Positions 1 to 6,776 of a DNA stretch of 16,914 nucleotides are shown here, in pieces. A program made the translations under genes and the position numbers. Where the stretch lies: assembly GCA_023392285.1 (NCBI GenBank), contig JAEVZK010000099.1, positions 1 through 16,914 on the forward strand. Reading direction: 5' to 3'. This DNA is from Armatimonadota bacterium (GTDB lineage Bacteria > Armatimonadota > Fimbriimonadia > Fimbriimonadales > Fimbriimonadaceae). The notes beneath the pieces are model-generated. The model ran no database searches and was not told where the DNA came from. It was given only the letters and a program-made list of their open reading frames with translations. Each line of letters begins with the position of its first letter. Position 1 is the first letter of the stretch.

Positions 1-989
1 CGTCCTGGCTTCTTTGAGAGCGTGGTGGTGATGATGGCTTGGCGAGCTGGAGTGAATTCGCCTACGCGTCCGGTCAATTTGAGAATCGCTGGACGGACAA
101 ACAAGGAGAAAGTCGTAAGCGCTGCAAAGGGATTCCCTGGGAGTCCGAAGATCAGTTGAGTCCCTCTTGTGCCGAAAAAGATCGGCTTGCCTGGCTTGAT
201 CGCAACCCTCCAAAACACTTCTTCGACTCCGGCGTGAGTAAATGCGGATTTCAGATGATCGTGCTCGCCAATCGAGACGCCGCCGCAGGTGATCAGAACG
301 TCCGCCTGTTCAAGTAAGTCGGCGACGACTCTGTGAACGTTTGTCGGGTCATCATCGACGTGGCGGACGATCGGCACGATGCCGAAGCGGGCGAGAGCGG
401 CGCAGAGGGTCGGGGCATTCGAATTATAGATTTGCCCGAAGCGGAGAGGCTCACCCAGAGGAACGAGTTCATCGCCAGTCGTAAGCAGCGCCACCCTCGG
501 CAGTCGACTTACCGAAACTTGATTGACGCCCGCATCTGCGATCAGGCCAATCAAGTCAGCTGTCAGCAGACTCCCGGTATTCGCCACCGTCGCACCGGCG
601 CAAAAGTCGCTGCCTCGACGACGAACGTGATCTGCGGCGGACTTAGCCCAAACGCGGTCACCCTCCCATGTGCAGTCTTCCGACATGGCAATGGCGACGG
701 TTCCGTCGGGCACGGGCGCGCCGGTGAAGATGCGTGCGGCTTGCCCTTCGTTCAGGGGCTTCGGCTTGGCGCTTCCGGCGGCAAGGTCCTGCACAATCCG
801 AAATGGTGAGTCGCCCGATCCGAGTGCGAAGCCGTCAACCGCGGAGTTGTCGAACGGCGGCGAGTCTACAGACGCGAGGACCGGAGCGGCGAGGAACCGG
901 CCAAAAGCCTGCGTGAGCGGGACGCTCTCTTCGGAAAGGTGAAAGCAGTGGGCGAGCACGAGTTTCTGCGCCCGCTCAAGGCTGATCAT
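1..989 (-). CDS. moeA: Molybdopterin molybdenumtransferase MoeA (3' end cut by window edge)
   Basis: MoeA inserts molybdate into adenylylated molybdopterin in the cytoplasm, the last common step of molybdenum cofactor synthesis. Reading the minus strand from ATG at 989 gives 329 residues before the window ends. Family motifs are clear: PPFDNSAVDGFA (about 44-55, with the conserved Asp at 52), IFTGAPVP (87-94), TTGDEL (170-175), GGVSIGEHD (236-244) and GLPGNP (282-287). The family is usually about 400 aa, so only the C-terminal domain IV is missing, because the window stops. The start overlaps the stop of the upstream cupin gene by 4 bp (ATGA, 986-989), so the two are probably co-transcribed and translationally coupled. 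It would supply cofactor to the molybdoenzyme at 8379. The family call is very secure. Confidence 0.96.
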   Translation of the reverse strand, partial: MISLERAQKLVLAHCFHLSEESVPLTQAFGRFLAAPVLASVDSPPFDNSAVDGFALGSGDSPFRIVQDLAAGSAKPKPLNEGQAARIFTGAPVPDGTVAIAMSEDCTWEGDRVWAKSAADHVRRRGSDFCAGATVANTGSLLTADLIGLIADAGVNQVSVSRLPRVALLTTGDELVPLGEPLRFGQIYNSNAPTLCAALARFGIVPIVRHVDDDPTNVHRVVADLLEQADVLITCGGVSIGEHDHLKSAFTHAGVEEVFWRVAIKPGKPIFFGTRGTQLIFGLPGNPFAALTTFSLFVRPAILKLTGRVGEFTPARQAIITTTLSKKPG

Positions 990-1327
990 GCCTTGTCGCG
1001 GCTCATCGTGGGCATCAGCCGACGTCGACGCTTATGGATGTTCACGTAGCGAAAGTCGTCGCTCGTGCTCGTGAGCGACCTCGATGCGCCTTTCGGGATG
1101 ATGAAGATGGAGCCGGCACGAACTTCGTTCTCGACCTCTCCGATCCGCACGACGCCGGAGCCAGAGAGAACAACGCTCACGACGTCCACCTCCTGATTGA
1201 CGTGCTCCGCGATCTGGTGTCCGCTCGGCCAGGACAGAAGGGTCAAATTAAGGTCTTCCGTCTCCTTGCCGACGACCGGACCTGGGCCTTCTCCATCAAG
1301 TCCGTTAAAGACTTCGTCGTTCACCAC
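986..1327 (-). CDS. Small single-domain cupin protein
   Basis: A 113-aa protein with a cupin beta-barrel pattern. Motif 1 is approximated by GHQIAEHVNQEVDVVSVVL, followed by SGSGVVRIG. Motif 2 is approximated by AGSIFIIPKGASRS. The canonical HxH pair of motif 1 is reduced to one His (HVN) and the motif 2 His is replaced, so metal binding is doubtful. The C-terminus is very basic (HKRRRR). Start is GTG at 1327, or the adjacent GTG at 1324; the nearby ATG in another frame hits a stop after three codons. The gene overlaps moeA by 4 bp. Its start lies 33 nt from a candidate Crp/Fnr site (1361-1374). Position suggests a role near Mo-cofactor or oxyanion metabolism, but no substrate can be read from the sequence. 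Confidence 0.8.
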   Translation of the reverse strand: MVNDEVFNGLDGEGPGPVVGKETEDLNLTLLSWPSGHQIAEHVNQEVDVVSVVLSGSGVVRIGEVENEVRAGSIFIIPKGASRSLTSTSDDFRYVNIHKRRRRLMPTMSRDKA

Positions 1328-1360
1328 TTCATTGTGGAAGATATCTCATTTCCGGCTGCC

Positions 1361-1374
1361 ATGATGCGAATCAT
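1361..1374. promoter_or_regulatory. Candidate Crp/Fnr-type site 1 (ATGA-N6-TCAT), between cupin-moeA and the TDT transporter
   Basis: The sequence is ATGATGCGAATCAT, followed by AGCGG as at site 2. It lies in the 122-bp divergent gap. Its centre (1367.5) is 40.5 bp from the cupin GTG at 1327. A CACAAT hexamer on the minus strand (1336-1331) begins 31.5 bp from the centre. On the plus strand GAAGAT (1398-1403) begins 30.5 bp from it. A single dimer could therefore serve both directions. It is one of five identical-format sites in this block. Confidence 0.75.
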
Positions 1375-1449
1375 AGCGGGGCGTCGTCTAATTCCAGAAG
1401 ATGAGGGGGATGTGCAGCGAGTTTCCGGCAGCCGTCGCAAAAACTGATC

Positions 1450-2505
1450 ATGCAATCTGCTTCTGAATCGACGAGAAAGCTGCCAGCTCCGGTGGCAAAG
1501 GGTCTATTTCCAGGTTATTTCGCCTTCACGATGGCGACCGGTATCGTCGCTACCGCCGCCGATCTTTCCGGCGTGCCCGCACTCGGATATGCCATGTTTG
1601 CAATCGCATCCGTGGGATACGTTTGGCTGCTTTCGCTGACCGTTTGGCGAGCGATCTTCTACTGGCAAGACTTGTTGGGCGACTTTCGCAACTTCGCCCG
1701 GGGTCCTGGGTTCTTTACGATGGTTGCCGCTACCTCTGTCTTGGCTGCGGCCAGCATCCGGCTCTTCCGCTGGCACGATCTTGCGCTTGGCTTATGGATC
1801 TTTGGCTTAGCCATCTGGACGGTCTTCATTTACGGCTTCGCGTTAAGCGCGATCACCTCGGAGGACAAGCCGCCGGTTGAGAGGGCAGTGAATGGTTCTT
1901 GGCTCATCATCGTCGTCGCCACTCAGAGCCTGTCGATTGTCGGCTCGCTGCTTTCGACATGGCACAAGGCGCCCTGGATTTATCCTCTGGCGACCGCGTT
2001 CTTCATGCTGGGGTGCGGCCTTTACTTGCTGCTCATTTCGGTCGTTACGATGCGCTTGCTATTTCGACCGGTGCAGGCCCCGCTGCTCACGCCCCTTTAC
2101 TGGATCCTGATGGGTTCGGCGGCTATCTCAACCCTCGCAGGAGTCGAACTTGATCGACACGCGAGCGCCTGGCCTTTTCAGATTAACGCGCAGCCGGTTT
2201 TGCAGGGCTTCACCCTTTTCTTTTGGATCGCCGCGACCGGTTGGATTCCGCTCCTCGTGCTGCTCGGCGTTTGGCGGCATGCGGTGAAGCGCCACTCGTT
2301 CGAGTACGAGCCGCAGCTTTGGAGCGTGGTCTTCCCGCTCGGCATGTATTCGGTCGCCACTTACTCGCTCTCGTCGAATTTCAAGTTGTCGTTTCTAATT
2401 CCAATCGCACAGGTGTTCATGGTCCTTGCCATGTTTGTTTGGCTGCTGACCTTTTCCGGCCTGACTGTCACCACGTTGCGCTCCGTTCGATCGCGCCGGA
2501 ACTAG
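1450..2505 (+). CDS. TDT/SLAC1-family anion transporter (TehA/Mae1-like)
   Basis: A 351-aa polytopic inner-membrane protein with about ten hydrophobic segments, the usual size and layout of the tellurite-resistance/dicarboxylate transporter family (SLAC1/TehA/Mae1 fold). The first segment, LFPGYFAFTMATGIVA (about residues 19-34), matches the typical family opening, and the last third carries FFWIAATGWIPLLVL. Family members include the plant guard-cell anion channel SLAC1, which passes nitrate and chloride, bacterial TehA, and yeast malate permease Mae1. Given the Mo-enzyme neighbours I infer a channel or exporter for an inorganic anion such as nitrate or nitrite; dicarboxylate transport cannot be excluded. 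ATG at 1450 is the only reasonable start, since the frame is closed by a stop at 1402. There is no Shine-Dalgarno sequence. It is divergent from cupin-moeA across candidate regulator site 1. Confidence 0.88.
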   Translation: MQSASESTRKLPAPVAKGLFPGYFAFTMATGIVATAADLSGVPALGYAMFAIASVGYVWLLSLTVWRAIFYWQDLLGDFRNFARGPGFFTMVAATSVLAAASIRLFRWHDLALGLWIFGLAIWTVFIYGFALSAITSEDKPPVERAVNGSWLIIVVATQSLSIVGSLLSTWHKAPWIYPLATAFFMLGCGLYLLLISVVTMRLLFRPVQAPLLTPLYWILMGSAAISTLAGVELDRHASAWPFQINAQPVLQGFTLFFWIAATGWIPLLVLLGVWRHAVKRHSFEYEPQLWSVVFPLGMYSVATYSLSSNFKLSFLIPIAQVFMVLAMFVWLLTFSGLTVTTLRSVRSRRN

Positions 2506-2583
2506 ACTAATTGGACCCTCTCTGTGGTCGCTAACCGTAAACTTCGTTCATTTGGACCGGTCGCCATCGAGGATTTTTCAAGT

Positions 2584-2599
2584 TATGATTTGCCTCATA
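2584..2599. promoter_or_regulatory. Candidate Crp/Fnr-type site 2 (TATGA-N6-TCATA), promoter of the NnrS-like/regulator operon
   Basis: A perfect 5-bp inverted repeat, TATGA-TTTGCC-TCATA, followed by GCGG as at site 1. The centre (2591.5) is 41.5 bp before the GTG at 2633. The hexamer AACTAT (2621-2626) starts 29.5 bp from the centre, the class II spacing for a -10 element. Because the regulator gene is second in this operon, the site would make it autoregulated. Confidence 0.78.
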
Positions 2600-2622
2600 G
2601 CGGTTCCTTTTACCTGAGGCAA
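2590..2622. repeat. Inverted repeat TTGCCTCA / TGAGGCAA overlapping site 2 and its -10 region
   Basis: Perfect 8-bp arms at 2590-2597 and 2615-2622 are separated by 17 nt. The left arm overlaps the right half of candidate site 2 and the right arm runs into the presumed -10 hexamer. If transcription starts near 2633 the repeat is not transcribed, so an operator for a second regulator is likelier than an RNA hairpin. Chance is also possible. Confidence 0.4.
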
Positions 2623-2632
2623 CTATGAAAGC

Positions 2633-3991
2633 GTGGCAGTAAGACAACTCACCCCTTTGCGGATGTCGGCGAAGCCAGCGCAAACGGATGGCCGAGCGAG
2701 TACTCGCATCTATCGACCCTTCTTCATCGCGGGAATCTTGACTGTTTTGACCGCAGGATGCACTCTCGGCGCGATCGCTCTGCTTGGCATCGCCTTGAAG
2801 GGCAGCTACATCGCCGCAGGGTGGACGCCCTACGTGCTCGCCCATGCAAATTCGCAGCTCTATGGCTGGGTTGGCTTCTTCATCATGGGGTTTGCGCTCC
2901 AGCAACATGCGCCCCGCATGTCGAAAGTTGCACTATTTCATCGCCTCGCTTATGCATCTCTCGCTCTGATGGCGGTTGGGATCGGGCTGCGATTTGCAGC
3001 GGAACCGCTAGCGGACGTCCAGCCGAACGTCTGGATTCCAGTCGGCGTGTTCTCGTGCCTGCTTCAGCTCGCCGCCGTGATCTTGTTTAACGTCAACACG
3101 GCGGTCACTCGTTTTCGGCCGGAAAGTGGGCCGGGCGAGAGTACGGGAAGATCGTTGCCTTGGCAGACGAAGCTCGTCTTTGCATCCCTGTTCTGGTGGA
3201 CGGTGGTGGCGGTGTGCGAGCCGTTCTATTTCTACTTGAACCATACGCGTGGCGTTATGTTCGTGGCGGAGTGGTTTCCCCCGTTGCGCGAGGCGCAGTT
3301 CGCTGGGTTTGTCGTCATGATGATCTTCGGCGTGGCGTTTGTGAAGATGAACTCGTGCTTTGGCGCAAAGCCAGCTCTGCGACTTCACGGGGAAGTTGGA
3401 TTCGTTCTCTGGAATGTTGGGTTGGTCGCGAGAATGGTTGGGTGGATCACCTATTTCCAGTCAGGAATGGCAACCAATTCATCGTGGCTTTATAATTTGG
3501 GCGGAGTTTTGATGGCTGCCTCTGCAGTATTGCTCGTCCTTGCGACGCGGCTGTTCGAGCGGACGGAGTTCTCGATTCCCGCGCACAAATTCGTCCGAGG
3601 TGCGATGGCCTGGCTTCTTATTGCAGGTGCGCTCCTGCTCTTCGAACCGCTGCATCTGCGGTTGGTGGGCAGCCCCTTTTCGCACGCCTACCTCGGTGCG
3701 GTGCGTCACGCGTTGACCGTCGGCTTTATCAGTCAGATGATCCTTGGCGTTGGAATGCACGTGGTCTCAAACATGAACGATTTGGTGGACCGGCCGCAGT
3801 TATGGAGCGTTTTCTGGCTGCTGAATATTGGCAACCTTCTTCGGGTGAGCTTCGAAATCGCTACTGATTATGCGCCGAACGCGTTCCTGCCGATGGGTGC
3901 GACGGGCTTCATTGAGCTTGCGGCGCTCTCCATTTGGGCGTGGCACGTGGGAAGGCCGCTCGTGGCGAGGAAGCTATATGGGACCCCATGA
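2633..3991 (+). CDS. NnrS-like polytopic haem-copper-type membrane protein
   Basis: A 452-aa integral membrane protein with about twelve hydrophobic segments. VLAHANSQLYGWVGFFIMGF (about 69-88) and VRHALTVGFISQMILGV (about 357-373) resemble the His-containing helices of NnrS and of cytochrome-oxidase subunit I relatives. His71, His92, His359 and His376 are candidate metal or haem ligands. NnrS proteins accompany nitrate, nitrite and NO metabolism and protect against NO-derived stress; their chemistry is not settled. Start is GTG at 2633, lying on the predicted transcription start (leaderless). ATG at 2663 is the in-frame alternative, ten codons in, and also lacks a Shine-Dalgarno sequence. 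The 3' end overlaps the regulator gene by 14 nt. The family call is good at fold level; a distinct NnrS-related subgroup is possible. Confidence 0.75.
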   Translation: MAVRQLTPLRMSAKPAQTDGRASTRIYRPFFIAGILTVLTAGCTLGAIALLGIALKGSYIAAGWTPYVLAHANSQLYGWVGFFIMGFALQQHAPRMSKVALFHRLAYASLALMAVGIGLRFAAEPLADVQPNVWIPVGVFSCLLQLAAVILFNVNTAVTRFRPESGPGESTGRSLPWQTKLVFASLFWWTVVAVCEPFYFYLNHTRGVMFVAEWFPPLREAQFAGFVVMMIFGVAFVKMNSCFGAKPALRLHGEVGFVLWNVGLVARMVGWITYFQSGMATNSSWLYNLGGVLMAASAVLLVLATRLFERTEFSIPAHKFVRGAMAWLLIAGALLLFEPLHLRLVGSPFSHAYLGAVRHALTVGFISQMILGVGMHVVSNMNDLVDRPQLWSVFWLLNIGNLLRVSFEIATDYAPNAFLPMGATGFIELAALSIWAWHVGRPLVARKLYGTP

Positions 3992-4715
3992 CGGTAGCCT
4001 TGCAGACGGAATGCAATCGATTTTGCCAAAGCCGTCCAAATCGGCGGTCATTCAGTCTTGCACCCTCTTGAATGGTCTTGGTGAGGGCCACGTGAGCTTG
4101 CTTATGGACAAGTCGAATATGGCTTACGCCAGCCGGGGCGAGCCGATCTGGCATGCGGGCATGAAGCCGGAGTTCTGCGCGGTAATAGGCGCGGGGTTCG
4201 TGAAGATGACGAAAAGCACACCACACGGAACCGACATGGTGATGGAGCTTTTTGGGCCCGGTCAGTGCTTCGGATTGGTGGCGGTGGCAGAACGCCGCGA
4301 CTACCCTCTTTCGGCAACTGCGGTCACGAACTGCTGGTACTTGAAGCTGCCGGCTAGGGATATGCAGGACATTTATGACACGGATTCGATCCTAAAAGAC
4401 CGCATCGTCAAAGCATTCGGCTCACGGCTGCGGAAGGCGCACGATATGATGAGCCGTCTCTCTTCCGGCAGGGTGGAGGAACGCATTGCGGCGGTGCTCT
4501 TTAGCCTCGCCGACAGTTACGGTCGGAGAACGGCTGCCGGAGTCGAATTGGAAGTGCCGCTGACGCGGAGCGACATTTCAGAGATGGCGGGAACGACCAC
4601 CGAGACTACGATCCGCGTGCTCAGCCGATGGCAAAAGGAAGGCATCGTATCAACCGATCGACACGTGATCACAATCCTCAATCAAGACGCTCTCTCATTC
4701 GTCCTCCAAGGGTGA
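3978..4715 (+). CDS. Crp/Fnr-family transcriptional regulator, proposed master activator of the block
   Basis: A 245-aa protein: a cyclic-nucleotide-binding-type beta-roll (about 25-130), a dimerisation helix (about 135-172) and a winged HTH (about 190-235). The HTH LTRSDISEMAGTTTETTIRV aligns with FNR LTRGDIGNYLGLTVETISRL. Glu209 and Arg213 of FNR are kept, while Ser212 is Ile. Cysteines (28, 67, 97, 119) do not form the N-terminal FNR cluster, so a [4Fe-4S] oxygen sensor is not evident; the signal is unknown. I chose ATG 3978 because GAGGAAG (3967-3973) sits just upstream. It overlaps the NnrS-like gene by 14 nt, implying coupling; the longer frame from 3870 would overlap far more. The 3' end overlaps convergent mobA by 21 bp. 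Candidate binding sites lie before every transcription unit of the block. Confidence 0.92.
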   Translation: MGPHDGSLADGMQSILPKPSKSAVIQSCTLLNGLGEGHVSLLMDKSNMAYASRGEPIWHAGMKPEFCAVIGAGFVKMTKSTPHGTDMVMELFGPGQCFGLVAVAERRDYPLSATAVTNCWYLKLPARDMQDIYDTDSILKDRIVKAFGSRLRKAHDMMSRLSSGRVEERIAAVLFSLADSYGRRTAAGVELEVPLTRSDISEMAGTTTETTIRVLSRWQKEGIVSTDRHVITILNQDALSFVLQG

Positions 4716-5264
4716 CGAGTGGGAAGACTGGGCGGCTCTCCATTGCTCGGGCGTGTTTACGTTGCGAGCCCAATCTTCGTTTTGAAGCGAACACACGTTC
4801 GTTCGCAGCCGAGCCAACCAACTCATCATGCGTTTCTCGCCATGTTGGACGAGTTCACGGACCTGAAGCAGCGCGGTAGCGCAGTAGACGGCGCAAAGAG
4901 GCTGAAGCCGGCCTTCGACCAGTGGTACGGCGGCGTCGAACTCGCCGATTTGCGAAGCAAGCTCTTCTACCAATTGCGGGCAAAAGCCAGGAACATCGCA
5001 GGAGCAGACGAAGACGAGATCGGCGGAGGGTTCGAACGAAGCCAGTGCAGCGAGAGGTCCGGCGAACTCATCTTGATCCGGTATGAAGCTGCATCCAGGT
5101 AGAGCTTCACGGCCAAGCACCGTGACGGGAAGACCAGCTTCAAGCAGGAGCCTCGAGATTCGGAGTCCGAGGGGCTCGCCAACCACGAGAAGTTTTGACT
5201 TGTCTTGGCCCATTCGGCGGCTCTGGCCGCCGGTTAGTAGAATGGCTTCAATGCTGGTCAACAT
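4695..5264 (-). CDS. mobA: Molybdenum cofactor guanylyltransferase MobA
   Basis: MobA transfers GMP from GTP to Mo-molybdopterin, giving the bis-MGD cofactor that NarB/NapA-type enzymes need. The 189-aa product is normal for the family. The N-terminal nucleotide-binding signature is ILLTGGQSRRMGQDKSKL (8-25), with Thr in place of the usual Ala before GG. CSCDVPGF (87-94) carries the conserved metal-binding Asp90. ATG at 5264 is chosen because the family starts right before this signature; the open frame continues upstream to 5588 but crosses a promoter region and opposes a real gene. A TAGACT hexamer (5281-5276) begins exactly 29.5 bp from the centre of candidate regulator site 3, predicting a leader of about 5 nt and no Shine-Dalgarno sequence. 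The gene is convergent with the regulator gene, with overlapping 3' ends. Confidence 0.94.
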   Translation of the reverse strand: MLTSIEAILLTGGQSRRMGQDKSKLLVVGEPLGLRISRLLLEAGLPVTVLGREALPGCSFIPDQDEFAGPLAALASFEPSADLVFVCSCDVPGFCPQLVEELASQIGEFDAAVPLVEGRLQPLCAVYCATALLQVRELVQHGEKRMMSWLARLRTNVCSLQNEDWARNVNTPEQWRAAQSSHSSPLEDE

Positions 5265-5303
5265 CGGAAAGGTGTAGTCTAGGCTGTTGGGCGCGGCAAC
5301 TCC

Positions 5304-5317
5304 ATGATGAACGTCAT
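5304..5317. promoter_or_regulatory. Candidate Crp/Fnr-type site 3 (ATGA-N6-TCAT), divergent mobA / CMD-cytochrome b promoter
   Basis: The sequence is ATGATGAACGTCAT, followed by AG, in the 96-bp divergent gap. The centre is 5310.5. On the minus strand TAGACT (5281-5276) starts 29.5 bp away. On the plus strand GAAAAT (5341-5346) starts 30.5 bp away. Both distances fit class II activation, so one dimer could drive mobA and the CMD-cytochrome b pair. Confidence 0.78.
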
Positions 5318-5360
5318 AGACAGCTCGCTCGTCAAACGCAGAAAATAAGAAGCTGAACCG

Positions 5361-5681
5361 ATGCGAAAGGTGCCTGAGCGATTTACGAAGTTTATCCAGG
5401 ACTATCCTGAGGTGGGCAGGTCCTACACCTCTCTGGGTAAAGCCGCGGCGGGAGCCGGGCCCCTTGAGGTGAAAACTCAACTTCTGGTGAAACTTGGGAT
5501 CGCGATTGCCGCCGACTTGGAAGGGGGCGCGCATAGCGCGGCTCGGAAGGCGCTCGACGCCGGATGCTCTCCGGAAGAGCTGCGCCATACGGCGATTCTC
5601 GCCGTCACAACCTTGGGGTTCCCGTCAATGATGAAGGGGCTCAGTTGGGTCGATGATGTGATTGAGGGTGATTCAAAGTGA
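5361..5681 (+). CDS. Carboxymuconolactone decarboxylase/AhpD-fold protein lacking the CxxC pair
   Basis: A small all-helical 106-aa protein. The segment KTQLLVKLGIAIAADLEGGAH...ARKALDAGCSPEELRHTAILAV (about 38-82) follows the CMD/AhpD pattern. AhpD uses a CxxC pair plus His for peroxidase chemistry. Here the region reads LEGGAHSAARKALDAG: the trailing His58 remains but both redox cysteines are absent, and the only Cys is Cys69. It is therefore unlikely to be a classical alkylhydroperoxidase; a structural, small-molecule-binding or electron-transfer partner role is possible. It ends in a 4-bp overlap (GTGA, 5678-5681) with the cytochrome b gene, so the two are coupled and may work together. 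The start ATG lies about 8 nt after the predicted transcription start, with no strong Shine-Dalgarno sequence. Confidence 0.82.
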   Translation: MRKVPERFTKFIQDYPEVGRSYTSLGKAAAGAGPLEVKTQLLVKLGIAIAADLEGGAHSAARKALDAGCSPEELRHTAILAVTTLGFPSMMKGLSWVDDVIEGDSK

Positions 5682-6694
5682 AAGCTCAAGCGATTTCCTT
5701 TTTAGCGGCAACGGTGGGCGCCCTGTTGGTGCTCCTGGCAATCTTTCTCGGTTCGGGACAATTCACTCGGTTTGATACACCTCTTGCCGCCTACGCTGCC
5801 GCGACAATTTTCGCAATTTTTGCGATGGTGTACCGGTACGTCATGTGGATCCAGCGGCCGCCCACTTGGCGCTACTTCAAGGCGAGTTGGAAGCTGTTTC
5901 TGCGGCCCAAGCGTTTTGCGGTCAACCTCGTCAAGCTGGTCGGCTTGTTGATCAATAACATCGTCCTCCAGAAGTTCATCAGCCACCGTAGTTCGGGCCG
6001 CTGGCTTGCGCACATGTGCCTCGCTTGGGGATGCCTTCTGGCGTTTGCGATCACATTCCCGCTGAGTTGGGGGTGGGTGCAATTCGGGGTCGAAAACGAT
6101 CGTTACATTGTCGAATTCATGGGCAGCCGCCAATTTGCCTTTCCGCCTCACAGCATCATCGGTTGGATGCTTTTCAACGGATTGAACATCAGCGCCGTGC
6201 TCGTGCTCTTGGGCGTTGCGGTTGCCATGCACAGGAGAATCTTCGATCGAGGCGCTCAGGCAGTCCAGTCTCTTGGGGCAGACCTTGTGCCGCTGTTTCT
6301 ACTCTTTGCGGTTTCGGTGACGGGGTTGATGCTGACGGCAAGTTATCACTACATGGGTGGACAGAATTTCGCCTTTCTTTCGCTGCTCCATGCGTTCACG
6401 GTCGTCGTGCTTCTTCTCTACATGCCCTTTGGAAAGCTGTTCCACGTGATTCAGCGGCCGGCGCAATTGGGAGTTGCTTATTACAAGGAAGAGGGCGAGC
6501 GCGGCCCCAAAGCGCTCTGCATTCGAAGCGGCATCGAATATCAGTCCCAGATGCATCACGATGACTTGGTGCAGACCATGAAAGAACTCGGTTTCGATTT
6601 CGGCGAGCATCAGAATGTCTCCCCCGAGGAGAAAAGAAAACTCATCGCCCTCAATCAGGCGGCGGTCCTCGGCGATGTTCCATTCGTGGGTTAG
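5678..6694 (+). CDS. NarI/HdrE-like di-haem cytochrome b membrane subunit
   Basis: A 338-aa membrane protein with about six to seven transmembrane segments and a soluble C-terminal tail of about 75 residues. Histidine spacing matches the NarI haem ligands: His103 and His112 (HRSSGRWLAH; NarI His56/His66) and His238 and His256, 18 apart (NarI His187/His205). It should therefore bind two b haems and oxidise quinol, passing electrons to the cytoplasm. Start is GTG at 5678, overlapping the CMD stop by 4 bp, with GAGGGTG (5664-5670) seven nt upstream. The likely partner is the molybdoenzyme at 8379, or the flavoprotein between them. The usual NarH-type Fe-S relay subunit is not in the window. It is longer than NarI (about 225 aa) because of extra N-terminal and C-terminal segments. 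Confidence 0.82.
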   Translation: MKAQAISFLAATVGALLVLLAIFLGSGQFTRFDTPLAAYAAATIFAIFAMVYRYVMWIQRPPTWRYFKASWKLFLRPKRFAVNLVKLVGLLINNIVLQKFISHRSSGRWLAHMCLAWGCLLAFAITFPLSWGWVQFGVENDRYIVEFMGSRQFAFPPHSIIGWMLFNGLNISAVLVLLGVAVAMHRRIFDRGAQAVQSLGADLVPLFLLFAVSVTGLMLTASYHYMGGQNFAFLSLLHAFTVVVLLLYMPFGKLFHVIQRPAQLGVAYYKEEGERGPKALCIRSGIEYQSQMHHDDLVQTMKELGFDFGEHQNVSPEEKRKLIALNQAAVLGDVPFVG

Positions 6695-6729
6695 CCTAGC
6701 CGAACAATATTGAGCAATTAGCCTCGGAC

Positions 6730-6743
6730 ATGATGCCCATCAT
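6730..6743. promoter_or_regulatory. Candidate Crp/Fnr-type site 4 (ATGA-N6-TCAT), promoter of the flavoprotein gene
   Basis: The sequence is ATGATGCCCATCAT, in the 82-bp gap after the cytochrome b gene. The centre (6736.5) is 40.5 bp before ATG 6777. GAATCT (6766-6771) begins 29.5 bp from the centre. The implied transcription start falls on or next to the ATG, so the mRNA would be leaderless. Confidence 0.77.
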
Positions 6744-6776
6744 GGCCTCCTGACGATGGCTCAGCGAATCTGAGGC

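Noticed and set aside
39..942. Plus-strand open frames under the left edge
   Set aside because: They are shadows of moeA, whose minus-strand translation contains all family motifs.
1034..1447. 137-codon plus-strand frame running up to the TDT gene
   Set aside because: It covers the cupin gene antisense and the divergent promoter with its regulator site. It has no recognisable domain.
2625..2642. Five-codon upstream ORF (ATG AAA GCG TGG CAG TAA) before the NnrS-like gene
   Set aside because: It overlaps the predicted -10 and transcription start, so it is probably not transcribed as a leader peptide.
3870..3977. Longer start for the Crp/Fnr regulator
   Set aside because: It would overlap the NnrS-like gene by over 120 nt. 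ATG 3978 has a Shine-Dalgarno sequence and gives the usual family length.
5265..5588. N-terminal extension of mobA to 5588
   Set aside because: It would cross the divergent promoter and run antisense through the CMD gene. MobA homologues begin just before the LLTGGQSRRMG motif at 5264.
6745..6776. GCCTC/GAGGC repeat before the flavoprotein gene as a counterpart of the 2590-2622 repeat
   Set aside because: Arms are only 5 bp and the CTGAGGC copy lies at a different distance from the regulator site (27 versus 16 nt), so the likeness looks accidental.
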